DNA of 64,000 nucleotides from NCBI GenBank assembly GCA_004564215.1, contig CP024846.1, forward strand, positions 496,001 through 560,000. The letters are read 5' to 3'. This DNA is from Beijerinckiaceae bacterium (GTDB lineage Bacteria; Pseudomonadota; Alphaproteobacteria; Rhizobiales; Beijerinckiaceae). Numbering within the stretch: the stretch's first letter is position 1; every line of letters starts with the position of its first letter. Of the stretch, positions 1 through 10,672 are shown piece after piece. Both the position numbers and the translations under genes were made by a program. The notes beneath the pieces are model-generated. The model worked only from the letters and a program-made list of their open reading frames with translations. It was not told the DNA's origin and did no database searches.

Positions 1-1497
1 TCCGGAAGCGCCGCCTACGCCGACGATCCCATGAGGGAAGGCAGGTCCGCGGCGCAGCCCACCAATGAGGAATTGATCGAAAAGCTCGAAAAGATGGAAG
101 CGCGTATCCGATCTCTTGAAGGCGAACTCCATCGCAAGGCAGCGACGAGTCAGGAGTCGAAACCCCGGGTCGCCGCCCGCGGCAAGCCGCAGAATGCACC
201 GGCAGCCCCGGAAAACATCCCACCTCCGCCGGCGGATGAGCAAGTTGCGCTGGTGCCGCTCCCGCCACCGCCAAACCATGATCTGTTCGGCGTGGCGCCA
301 TCGCCCGTCCCCGGCCTCAAGATCGGCGCCTATGGAGAGCTTCGGTTCGGCGGGCAGCAAAATCCGGCGGCCAACGGACAATGGCAAACCGGCTTTGACG
401 CCGCGCGCGTGGTGCTGCTTCCATCCTACCAGTTCAACGACAATATTATCTTCAATGCCGAAATAGAGTTCGAGCACGGCGGTATCGCCTTCGATGCCGA
501 CGACAAGCTGCATGGCGCGGTCGATATCGAACAAGCCTATGTCGATTTCAGGATCGCACCTTATTTCAATATTCGTGCGCCCGGCATCGATCTCGTACCC
601 ATCGACTGGATCAATCTGCATCATGAACCGACGCTGTTTTATAGCGTAAGGCGGCCGGAACTCGACAATGGATTAATTCCGACAACCTGGAAGGCGCCAG
701 CGGCGAGCATCTATGGGCAGATCCTCGACGGGTTGGGATATCAATTCCAGATCAGCCAAGCGCTTGAGGATTTCGGGGGCGATTTTGACGCACGAACCGA
801 CGCCAACACCCCGGTTCTCTTCCCGATCGGATATACGGCCGGAATCAGCGGCATCGAGGCGCTGGGGCTGGCGCAGGCGCCTTTGGGAGACTTCCGTCAG
901 CTCAGCAACTATCTCGGCTACACGCTACGCCTGTCCTATACCCTGCCGTTCCTTCCAGGATTTGATGGCGGGAGCTCGGTTTATTTCACTCCGAGCACAA
1001 CTCCACGGGGCGCCTATGGCAACACCGGGATTCTTCTCGGCCGTTCGAGTTTGACAGTTCTGGAAACTGACTTCCGCTACCACGTCCCTGAAACGGGTCT
1101 CGAATTTCGCGGCGAATTCGCCGAAGTTTTCATCGGCAGCCCGGCCAATATGCGGGCCAACAATGATACCGACCCCTTCAACAATGTTGGCAAGACCATG
1201 TTCGGCGCATCGGGCGAGGTCGCCTATCATCTTCCGATCGGTGTGATTTTGGGCAGCAATTGGGAGGCGGTTCCCTTCTATCGCTATACGTTCCAGAATT
1301 TTCAAACGGGCGGCTTCGCCGGAACCGATTTGAACATCCCAACGGGAGCGGGCATCACTCAATTCCACGATATCGGCCTTGCGGTCTATCCGACGCCGGA
1401 ACTTGTTTTGAAAGTTGGTTACACCAAGGTGATCAATGCGGCGCCGGGAGGACCTCTGTCCGACAGCGTTTTAGGCGGCGTCGGTTTCTTCTTCTGA
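1..1497 (+). CDS. Outer-membrane porin, phosphate-selective OprO/P-like (5' end outside window)
   Basis: The reading frame is open from the first base and reads SGSAAYADDP before the first internal Met, which looks like the end of a Sec signal peptide with AYA|DD cleavage, so the true start lies left of the window. After the cleavage site there is a short charged helical stretch (EELIEKLEKMEARIRSLE, probable coiled coil) and a Pro-rich linker, as in trimeric porins. The rest is rich in aromatic/polar alternation typical of a beta-barrel and ends in Phe (GVGFFF), the usual outer-membrane C-terminal signature. The protein should be an outer-membrane channel; substrate is unknown. The FMN-binding gene starts 60 bp downstream on the same strand, so it may belong to the redox operon that follows. 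Family assignment is by overall style; specificity cannot be read. Confidence 0.65.
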   Translation, partial: SGSAAYADDPMREGRSAAQPTNEELIEKLEKMEARIRSLEGELHRKAATSQESKPRVAARGKPQNAPAAPENIPPPPADEQVALVPLPPPPNHDLFGVAPSPVPGLKIGAYGELRFGGQQNPAANGQWQTGFDAARVVLLPSYQFNDNIIFNAEIEFEHGGIAFDADDKLHGAVDIEQAYVDFRIAPYFNIRAPGIDLVPIDWINLHHEPTLFYSVRRPELDNGLIPTTWKAPAASIYGQILDGLGYQFQISQALEDFGGDFDARTDANTPVLFPIGYTAGISGIEALGLAQAPLGDFRQLSNYLGYTLRLSYTLPFLPGFDGGSSVYFTPSTTPRGAYGNTGILLGRSSLTVLETDFRYHVPETGLEFRGEFAEVFIGSPANMRANNDTDPFNNVGKTMFGASGEVAYHLPIGVILGSNWEAVPFYRYTFQNFQTGGFAGTDLNIPTGAGITQFHDIGLAVYPTPELVLKVGYTKVINAAPGGPLSDSVLGGVGFFF

Positions 1498-1557
1498 TCC
1501 CTAGCGAGGGAATGTATGATTGGCGCAACGGCCGCTATGAAAGAGGAGAGCGCTTGA

Positions 1558-2025
1558 ATGAGTGACTGGGTCCGCTGGACTGCGCCAGCGGCGGCAATCG
1601 CAATGGCTTTGCCGGCTTACGCCTATCAATATACAACGGTCGGCGGCGCACAGCAGCAGGCCTTCCCAGGTGCGCGTTTCGAGGAGATCCAATCCCAGCG
1701 GGTTTGGAAAGCGCGGGCTGGCGACAAGGTGGTCGGCTATTTCTTTGTCGATCATGTTATCGGCAAGCATCTTTATATCGACTACTCGGTTGCCTTGGAT
1801 GCGGATGGGCGAGTCCGCCGGGTGGAGATCCTCACCTATCGGGAGTCCTACGGCGGCGAAGTCGCCAATGCGAGTTGGCTTTCGCAATTCATAGGCAAAA
1901 GCAGCGGCAGCGCTCTCGAAGTCAACCGGGACATTCGCAATATTTCCGGTGCCACCTTGTCGTCGCGGCATGTGACTGAAGGCGTCAAACGGATTTTGGC
2001 TTATTATGCCAGCCACTTGCGATAA
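1558..2025 (+). CDS. Secreted FMN-binding domain protein (covalent flavoprotein)
   Basis: 155 aa. Residues 1-22 form a signal peptide with AYA|YQ cleavage, so the protein is periplasmic. The C-terminal half carries the flavinylation motif DIRNISGATLSS: Thr133 in SGAT is the expected phosphoester attachment site for FMN, as in NqrC, RnfG and NosR FMN-binding domains. The start is supported by a GAGGAGAG ribosome site ahead of ATG 1558. The next gene, apbE, encodes the enzyme that makes exactly this modification and overlaps this gene's end by 20 bp. Inferred role: a one-domain periplasmic electron carrier with bound FMN. The donor and acceptor are unknown. Confidence 0.85.
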   Translation: MSDWVRWTAPAAAIAMALPAYAYQYTTVGGAQQQAFPGARFEEIQSQRVWKARAGDKVVGYFFVDHVIGKHLYIDYSVALDADGRVRRVEILTYRESYGGEVANASWLSQFIGKSSGSALEVNRDIRNISGATLSSRHVTEGVKRILAYYASHLR

Positions 2026-2920
2026 TCTTCGCCGCTTGCGGCCGCTGCTTGGGACTTTCGTCGAAGTTGCGGTCGCCGATTCAGATGCAGAGGCCATGGA
2101 AGCTGCCGTGGAAGCAGCCTTCGTGGCGATCGACACTGTACATCGGCTGATGAGCTTTCACGACCCGGAAAGCGATGTGAGCCGCCTCAACCATGGCGCT
2201 GCAAAGTCGGCAATCGCGGTGCATCCCTGGACTTTTCAGGTGCTCGAAACGGCGCTCGATCTGCATCGCTGCTCCCTTGGCATGTTCGACATCAGAATTG
2301 CCCCTGTCTTGCAGTCGCTCGGCATGTTGCCCTATCACGAGGGCGATCCCCCTTTAGCCAATGCCTCGGCACGAGACCAAGCGCAGATCGAATTGCTCTC
2401 CGGTCAAACCGTCCGGTTCCATGACAGCCGAACCCGGATCGATCTCGGGGGGATCGCCAAGGGCTTTGCGGTTGATCGCGCGATCGACGTGTTGCGAAAG
2501 TCAGGGATTTCCTCGGGCCTCGTCAATGCTGGCGGCGACCTTGCTGTCTTTGGGCCAAAAGGCATGATGGTCACAATCCGCGATCCGAATTGTCCAAGCA
2601 AAGGCCTGTGTCAGGTCGAGCTCCGCAATGCCGCGCTCGCAACCAGCGGCGCTCGATCCGAGCCCTTGCAGCGGATTGAACCGACCGGCCCCGAAGTCAT
2701 CGATCCCGCCACAGGGGAGCCGGTGGGCGTAGTGCTGGGGGCGAGTGTTCGGGCCCCCACTTGCCTCTTGGCCGATGCGTTGACAAAGATCGTCATGATC
2801 GGCGGAGAAAAATCGGCACCCCTCTTAAGGCAGTTCGATGCCAGCGCTCTTTTCGTATCGGCGGAAGGTGAAGTCCTTGTCAGTTCTGAGTGGCAAAATG
2901 CTACCGTTCTGGCGGCTTGA
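2006..2920 (+). CDS. apbE: FAD:protein FMN transferase ApbE
   Basis: 304 aa, full length for the family. N-terminal RLRPLLGTFVEV, then SFHDPESDVSRLN and the core IDLGGIAKGFAVDRAID followed by VNAGGDLAVFG are the conserved ApbE blocks for FAD and Mg2+ binding. The enzyme transfers FMN from FAD to a Thr/Ser of a target protein; the SGAT motif of the gene immediately upstream is the obvious target. The ATG at 2006 lies inside the upstream gene, suggesting translational coupling. No signal peptide or lipobox is visible, although many ApbE proteins act outside the cytoplasm. Either a start was missed or modification happens before or during export. Confidence 0.9.
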   Translation: MPATCDNLRRLRPLLGTFVEVAVADSDAEAMEAAVEAAFVAIDTVHRLMSFHDPESDVSRLNHGAAKSAIAVHPWTFQVLETALDLHRCSLGMFDIRIAPVLQSLGMLPYHEGDPPLANASARDQAQIELLSGQTVRFHDSRTRIDLGGIAKGFAVDRAIDVLRKSGISSGLVNAGGDLAVFGPKGMMVTIRDPNCPSKGLCQVELRNAALATSGARSEPLQRIEPTGPEVIDPATGEPVGVVLGASVRAPTCLLADALTKIVMIGGEKSAPLLRQFDASALFVSAEGEVLVSSEWQNATVLAA

Positions 2921-3329
2921 GCCCCCGTTCCGTTTTGCGGTCTACATCACCTTTTCGGTGTTGTTCGCAAGCGGCGCCGCTTGGCTTGTCGCCAATGCGC
3001 TGAAGGAGTCAGCCGAAGGGGAGTTCTGGCAGGAAAGCGGCGCTTATCTGCTGGCGCTGCATGGGGGCGCAGCCATGCTGATTCTGATGCTGCTCGGCGC
3101 GCTTTTTCCTTTGCATATCGGGCGAGCCTGGCAAGCCAGGAAAAACCGCGCGACCGGCATCATCGTGACGATCTGCAATGCCGCCCTGATCGCGACCGCT
3201 TTCGGGCTTTATTATCTCAGTTCGGACGCACTGCGTCCCTGGTCGAGCGACCTTCACATCAGCTTCGGACTGGCCTTACCATTGCTGCTTCTGGCGCATA
3301 TCAAGATTGGGCGAGCGCAACGGAAATAG
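2898..3329 (+). CDS. Four-helix membrane protein with paired histidines (putative b-type cytochrome)
   Basis: 143 aa from ATG 2898, which overlaps the end of apbE by 23 bp; a longer frame from 2838 lies within apbE and is less likely. Four hydrophobic helices are visible at about residues 13-34, 52-72, 86-107 and 121-134. Histidines sit at both ends of helix 2 (His55, His73) and helix 4 (His120, His134), a placement seen in membrane cytochromes b that bind two haems. No family name can be given with certainty; DUF4405-like or ferric-reductase-like small proteins are the nearest idea. Its place in the FMN-protein/ApbE operon suggests it passes electrons from the quinone pool to the flavinylated periplasmic protein. 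This role is inference. Confidence 0.6.
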   Translation: MLPFWRLEPPFRFAVYITFSVLFASGAAWLVANALKESAEGEFWQESGAYLLALHGGAAMLILMLLGALFPLHIGRAWQARKNRATGIIVTICNAALIATAFGLYYLSSDALRPWSSDLHISFGLALPLLLLAHIKIGRAQRK

Positions 3330-3341
3330 GCCCGTGTCTTC

Positions 3342-4691
<1,350 letters not shown>

Positions 4692-4860
4692 TCATGCGGG
4701 CTTTTACGCCGAAGCGCTGCAGAAAAAAAGCCTCGGTCTTCAGCATTTTTCGACGAAACTTGTCGGCTGCGTTAAAACACGTGAACATGCAAACCTAACG
4801 CTGTCAGAGACCCTTAAACTTTATCGGGCTAGCATCGTTGGTTCGCCGGGAGGAGGAAAA

Positions 4861-5685
4861 GTGGCATTTAACCGGTTTGCCTTATGTTCCGTCGTCATCC
4901 TCGCACGGAAGCTTTGCTGGAGCTGCTTGGCGTTCGCGTTGAGTCTACCAGCTGCGGCAGCGATGGCTGCCGTGCTGGAAAACCCGCCCCTGCCGGTTCC
5001 AAGGCCCGATGAGCGCGTCCCTCAGTCCATCCCCGCCCTGCCTGCCGCGCACCCGCTCTCTGAAACCGTGCCGGGCGCCGCCGCGACGCCGCTCGGCCGC
5101 TCCGACCTCGCACCGACGCGCAAGGCCTATCGCCTGCTCATCCAAAAAGAAGCCGATAAAAACGGCTTGCCCGCGGACATCGCGGATTCCGTCGCGGCAA
5201 TCGAAAGCGGCTACGACCCTGCGGCGACGGGCGCGGTCGGTGAAATCGGATTGATGCAAGTGCGGCCGGAAACCGCGGCTATGCTTGGGTTTAAAGGGGA
5301 TTTGACCGAACTCGCACGGCCCGATGTCAACATCCATTATGGAGTGACCTATCTCGGGCAGGCGTGGCGACTGGCAAACGGCGATCTTTGCCGGGCTCTC
5401 ATGAAATACCGCGCCGGTCATGGCGAGGAAACCATGTCGGCCCTGTCCGCGAGCTATTGCGGCCGGGCGCGAGCGCATTTGGCAGCTATTGGCTCGCCCT
5501 TCGCGGCAGGGGCCAGCGTTCCCTTCGTCTACGATCCGATAGTCCCAATAATCCCAAAGGTTAAACGCGGGCCAAGGATCAGAACGGCGGCGACAAGCCG
5601 GGCGTTTTGGGCGGCGCATGAGGCGCGGGTCAAGGCGTTGACCGCGCAGATCGAAGCTAAATGGCGGCGGATGGCATCGCGATAG
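4861..5685 (+). CDS. Secreted soluble lytic transglycosylase (SLT domain)
   Basis: 274 aa starting at GTG 4861, directly preceded by a GGGAGGAGG ribosome site; longer upstream frames run antisense to eno and are rejected. Residues about 10-40 are a signal peptide. After a Pro-rich linker, the SLT domain runs from about residue 90 to 205: catalytic Glu115 in AAIESGYDP, then GEIGLMQVRPETA and NIHYGVTYLGQ, with a Cys pair near the domain end. The enzyme should cleave the MurNAc-GlcNAc bond of peptidoglycan in the periplasm, releasing 1,6-anhydromuropeptides. The 3' end overlaps the convergent epimerase-like gene by 29 bp. Confidence 0.9.
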   Translation: MAFNRFALCSVVILARKLCWSCLAFALSLPAAAAMAAVLENPPLPVPRPDERVPQSIPALPAAHPLSETVPGAAATPLGRSDLAPTRKAYRLLIQKEADKNGLPADIADSVAAIESGYDPAATGAVGEIGLMQVRPETAAMLGFKGDLTELARPDVNIHYGVTYLGQAWRLANGDLCRALMKYRAGHGEETMSALSASYCGRARAHLAAIGSPFAAGASVPFVYDPIVPIIPKVKRGPRIRTAATSRAFWAAHEARVKALTAQIEAKWRRMASR

Positions 5686-6655
5686 TCGGTTTTTGGCAAT
5701 CCCGGGCCGGCTGGGAATCGGCGAACTCGTTCTTAAATCCTTCGCGCCAGCTCGGCCAGAGAAGAGGCTCGCCGAAGGTTTTTTTCGCCTTGGCATTGGA
5801 GGCGCCGCGCGCTTCCGTCATCAAAATGAAGGCATCGCCAATCAAGAGACGCGCCATCCAGGTGGGAACATGCCGTGGCGGCGGCGCGCCGAGAATGGCC
5901 GCCAAGGCCGGCAGCCACTCGGAAACGGGGGCGGGATCGTCATCGACAATGTTGTAGATCCCAGGGGCTCCTTGTTCCACCGCCGCGAGGGTGATGCGCG
6001 CGACATCGTCGATATGAATGAAAGACCAAATGCCCTCGCCGCCCCCGATGATCGGAACTCGGCGCTGGCGAATATCCTCGATCAGAGCGCCATCCTTCCC
6101 GAAAGCTGTGCCTGGCCCGTAAAAAGCGCCATAGCGTAGGATCACGCCCTCCATGGATTTTTCACCCATAACCTTGGCTTCGAGATAGCGGAGGGCATCG
6201 AGCGTGCGGCGGAAGGCCGGGGGTGGACTTGGATCGAAGCGATCCCCCTCCTTCTTGACCGGGGCGCCCTCGCGCGCGTAAGGCCAGCCCGCGAAGCTCT
6301 GAGCAATGAAGCGGCGTACCCCTGCAGCCCGCGCTCCCGCCAGCAAATTGTCCGTCCCTTCGGTTCGCAGGCGATTGGTCTCGGCGAATTCTTGGTCATA
6401 GCGGCTAAGGTCGAGATGGTGGGAAATCGCGGTCAGCTGGTGGATGATCACGTCCGGCTGGAACCGCTGAATGGCTCTCATCACATGGGAGGGTTCGAGC
6501 GCATCGGCAATCACGGGCTCGGCACCGAGGCTATGCACGGACCCGGCTTTCGCGGCCGAGCGTGTCAAGGCAGCCACCTTGTGCCCTTTTCCGACCAGGA
6601 GGGGCACGAGACGACGGCCAACGACTCCGCTGCCCCCCGCAACGAGAATTTTCAT
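5657..6655 (-). CDS. NAD(P)-dependent epimerase/dehydratase family protein
   Basis: 332 aa. The N-terminal MKILVAGGSGVVGRRL is the Rossmann nucleotide-binding GxxGxxG of extended short-chain dehydrogenases. Further family blocks are VIIHQLTAISH, RFIAQSFAGWPY, VILRYGAFYGPGT and FIHIDDVARIT. The usual YxxxK is not clear, as in several atypical extended SDRs that act on unknown sugars or polyketides. The substrate cannot be read from the sequence. The gene stands alone, convergent with the lytic transglycosylase. Confidence 0.75.
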   Translation of the reverse strand: MKILVAGGSGVVGRRLVPLLVGKGHKVAALTRSAAKAGSVHSLGAEPVIADALEPSHVMRAIQRFQPDVIIHQLTAISHHLDLSRYDQEFAETNRLRTEGTDNLLAGARAAGVRRFIAQSFAGWPYAREGAPVKKEGDRFDPSPPPAFRRTLDALRYLEAKVMGEKSMEGVILRYGAFYGPGTAFGKDGALIEDIRQRRVPIIGGGEGIWSFIHIDDVARITLAAVEQGAPGIYNIVDDDPAPVSEWLPALAAILGAPPPRHVPTWMARLLIGDAFILMTEARGASNAKAKKTFGEPLLWPSWREGFKNEFADSQPARDCQKPTIAMPSAAI

Positions 6656-6861
6656 GAGAGACGTCCAGCTGAACGGTTCGAAAAGGGGTTTCTCCTTGAA
6701 CCGTAACCCAAGATAACTTCAACCGATGACGTTAGTTGCACAGATGTTTCGACGTTTGGCAGTTTATTTGCGATGGAACGGGGGTTCGGCTTCGGCAATA
6801 ATACAAAATTCGCCGATCGATCGTTCGGGAGGCCCGTATAGCTGCCGGAAATCCCAAGCCC

Positions 6862-7323
6862 ATGGCCAAAACCCACACCGGAACAAGTCTCCTCGGCCAA
6901 AATGTTGCCGCGCCGCAAACGCCCGACGAGGCAACGCTCGATCGCGTGCCAAACCCCCACCGGGGCACCAATTACATCGCCCGCTTCACGGCGCCGGAGT
7001 TTACATCGTTGTGCCCGGTGACCGGCCAGCCGGATTTCGCCAATCTTGTGATCGACTATCTTCCTGGCGCGTGGCTCCTCGAATCCAAATCCCTAAAACT
7101 CTATCTGACGTCGTTTCGCAACCACGGTGCTTTTCACGAGGATTGCACTTTGCGGATCGGGAAGGATCTCGTCGCCTGTCTCGAGCCGGTTTGGTTTCGG
7201 ATCGGGGGGTACTGGTACCCGCGCGGCGGCATACCCATCGACGTGTTCTGGGCCGTGGGAGAGCTGCCTCCAGGCACCTGGCTTCCGGATCAGGGGATTT
7301 CGCCCTACCAAGGCCGCCGCTAA
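6862..7323 (+). CDS. queF: NADPH-dependent 7-cyano-7-deazaguanine reductase
   Basis: 153 aa, the short unimodular QueF type. It reduces preQ0 to preQ1 in queuosine biosynthesis. The nucleophile is Cys51 in [11 protein letters not shown] with Asp58 as acid, and the QueF signature [15 protein letters not shown] follows, then HEDC. The gene is alone on the plus strand between two minus-strand genes. The leader (6656-6861) was inspected for a preQ1 riboswitch and none was convincing. Confidence 0.95.
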   Translation: MAKTHTGTSLLGQNVAAPQTPDEATLDRVPNPHRGTNYIARFTAPEFTSLCPVTGQPDFANLVIDYLPGAWLLESKSLKLYLTSFRNHGAFHEDCTLRIGKDLVACLEPVWFRIGGYWYPRGGIPIDVFWAVGELPPGTWLPDQGISPYQGRR

Positions 7324-7333
7324 AGTTTAAGGG

Positions 7334-8974
<1,641 letters not shown>

Positions 8975-9043
8975 TTATCCTGTTTTAGCCCCCTTGGGGA
9001 GTTTAATTTCGTTGCGCGGCCGTTTGTGCACCAAAGAGTTTGG

Positions 9044-9544
9044 TCACTTCGAGCTGGGCGTTCCTGGCTGAGGTTTGACCGGGCCTGGCGCGGCGGGGGC
9101 CGACTGTGACGGGGCCTGCGGCACAGCCGATTCCGGAGCCGGGACCATCGGCGCAAGCGGGCCTCCTGGCGGCAAAGTCAGACCCGGAATGCCGGTCCCT
9201 GAGGTTTTTTGCTCTTCCAGCCGCCTCAATTGATCAAGCAAATTACCCTTGCCCTCATCCGGCTTGGCCGCGTCCCCAGTCGGTGCAACGGGTTTCACGG
9301 ATTGCAGGATCGTCTCAGGGCCCTGGTTCAGACGCGCCAGCACGGTCAAGCCGAGGCTGGTCGCAAAGAACAGCGCGCCCAAAATGGCGGTCAATCGGGT
9401 CAAGACATTGGCCTGGCCGCGCCCGGTCATGAACCCGCCGCCGCCGCCGACGCCCAGCGCGCCCCCCTCGGAGCGTTGCAAGAGCACGGTCACGACAAGC
9501 GCGACAACGACCATAAGATGAATAACGATCAGCACCGATTGCAT
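9044..9544 (-). CDS. secG: Preprotein translocase subunit SecG
   Basis: 166 aa. Two membrane helices: residues about 3-22 (VLIVIHLMVVVALVVTVLL) and about 52-70, joined by the glycine-rich loop GALGVGGGGGFMTGRGQANVLTR, the SecG signature. A long Pro/Ala/Gln-rich cytoplasmic tail follows, as is common in rhizobial SecG. It assists SecYE-dependent export at the inner membrane. tpiA lies upstream and pyrG downstream on the same strand. Confidence 0.93.
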   Translation of the reverse strand: MQSVLIVIHLMVVVALVVTVLLQRSEGGALGVGGGGGFMTGRGQANVLTRLTAILGALFFATSLGLTVLARLNQGPETILQSVKPVAPTGDAAKPDEGKGNLLDQLRRLEEQKTSGTGIPGLTLPPGGPLAPMVPAPESAVPQAPSQSAPAAPGPVKPQPGTPSSK

Positions 9545-9782
9545 GAATTAAGCTTTCGTCTCTTCGTCAGGCCAGTTTCCGGACCCGCGCACCTTGTTTC
9601 CAAATTTGCGCCGTCTGGCAAGTCCTGGCTATTTTGGCTTTTCTCGCGGGGGCAGGCCCTTTCGGCGGCCCCAAAACTGGACGACCTGCCCGCGACAGGC
9701 CTGAACTTCGAAGAAGCTCTTATACCGAGCGACCTACCGCTGGCTAGTGCCAACCGACCCGGCGGCGGCGCAGCAGGGGGAT

Positions 9783-10550
9783 TTAGCCGCAATCCTGATA
9801 GAATCCGGCAATTGCCATAAAATCTGTACATTGGAGGCTGGCGCCGCCGACGAGCGCCCCATCGACCTGATCGATGGCCAAAAGCTCCGCGGCATTTGCC
9901 GGCTTGACCGATCCTCCATAGAGAATGCGGACCGAAGCACCCTGCCCCGGTAGGTGTTCGTCCAGGCCGCCCCGAATGAAACCATGCATGGCAGCAACGT
10001 CTTGGGGCGTTGGCGTTAGACCCGTGCCGATGGCCCAGACCGGTTCATAGGCGATGACGACGCTTCCCGGCACCGGATTTTCCGGAATCGAGCCCGCCAA
10101 TTGCCTCGCGACGATCGGGAAGGCTTCGCCCGCTTCGCGCTCGGCTCTTGTTTCGCCGACGCATATGATTGCCGTGAGCCCGGCGCGGAGCGCCGCCCTC
10201 GCCTTGCACCGAACGATCTCATTGCTCTCATGATGGCCGGCGCGCCGCTCCGAATGCCCGACAATCACATAAGTCGCCCCGGCATCCTTCAGCATTTCGG
10301 CCGAGATGTCGCCGGTAAACGCTCCGCTTGGCTCGGCGTGACAGTCCTGCCCCCCAAGCTTGACCTGAGAGCCTGTGCAAAGGGCAGCGGCCTCAATCAG
10401 CAGCGTGGCTGGAGGGCAAACCAAGATTTCCGCCTTGCCTGCTCCGCCGGCAGCGACGGCGGCACAAATTTCCGCGATCTCCCCAAGGCTCTTGCGCAAA
10501 CCGTTCATTTTCCAGTTCCCCGCGACGAGAGGGCGTGGTCCATGGGTCAT
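9783..10550 (-). CDS. tpiA: Triosephosphate isomerase
   Basis: 255 aa. Family blocks: [10 protein letters not shown] with the substrate-binding Asn/Lys at the N-terminus, the catalytic His in VIVGHSERR, the catalytic Glu in [13 protein letters not shown], and the phosphate-gripping [10 protein letters not shown]. It interconverts glyceraldehyde 3-phosphate and dihydroxyacetone phosphate. The gene heads the tpiA-secG-pyrG run and is divergent from ppiD, with 122 bp between their starts. Confidence 0.97.
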   Translation of the reverse strand: MTHGPRPLVAGNWKMNGLRKSLGEIAEICAAVAAGGAGKAEILVCPPATLLIEAAALCTGSQVKLGGQDCHAEPSGAFTGDISAEMLKDAGATYVIVGHSERRAGHHESNEIVRCKARAALRAGLTAIICVGETRAEREAGEAFPIVARQLAGSIPENPVPGSVVIAYEPVWAIGTGLTPTPQDVAAMHGFIRGGLDEHLPGQGASVRILYGGSVKPANAAELLAIDQVDGALVGGASLQCTDFMAIAGFYQDCG

Positions 10551-10672
10551 GCGAGGGGTTTCCGTCTATTTGGGATTGATGCCGCGTTGCATGCGCTGCC
10601 CCATGTTCTTATAGTCCCGGCCCAAATTGTAAAAGCCAACTCTGTCCGAAACATCAAAGAGACTTTCTCGAC

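Noticed and set aside
6656..6861. preQ1 riboswitch ahead of queF
   Set aside because: No H-type pseudoknot pattern or conserved aptamer bases could be recognised.
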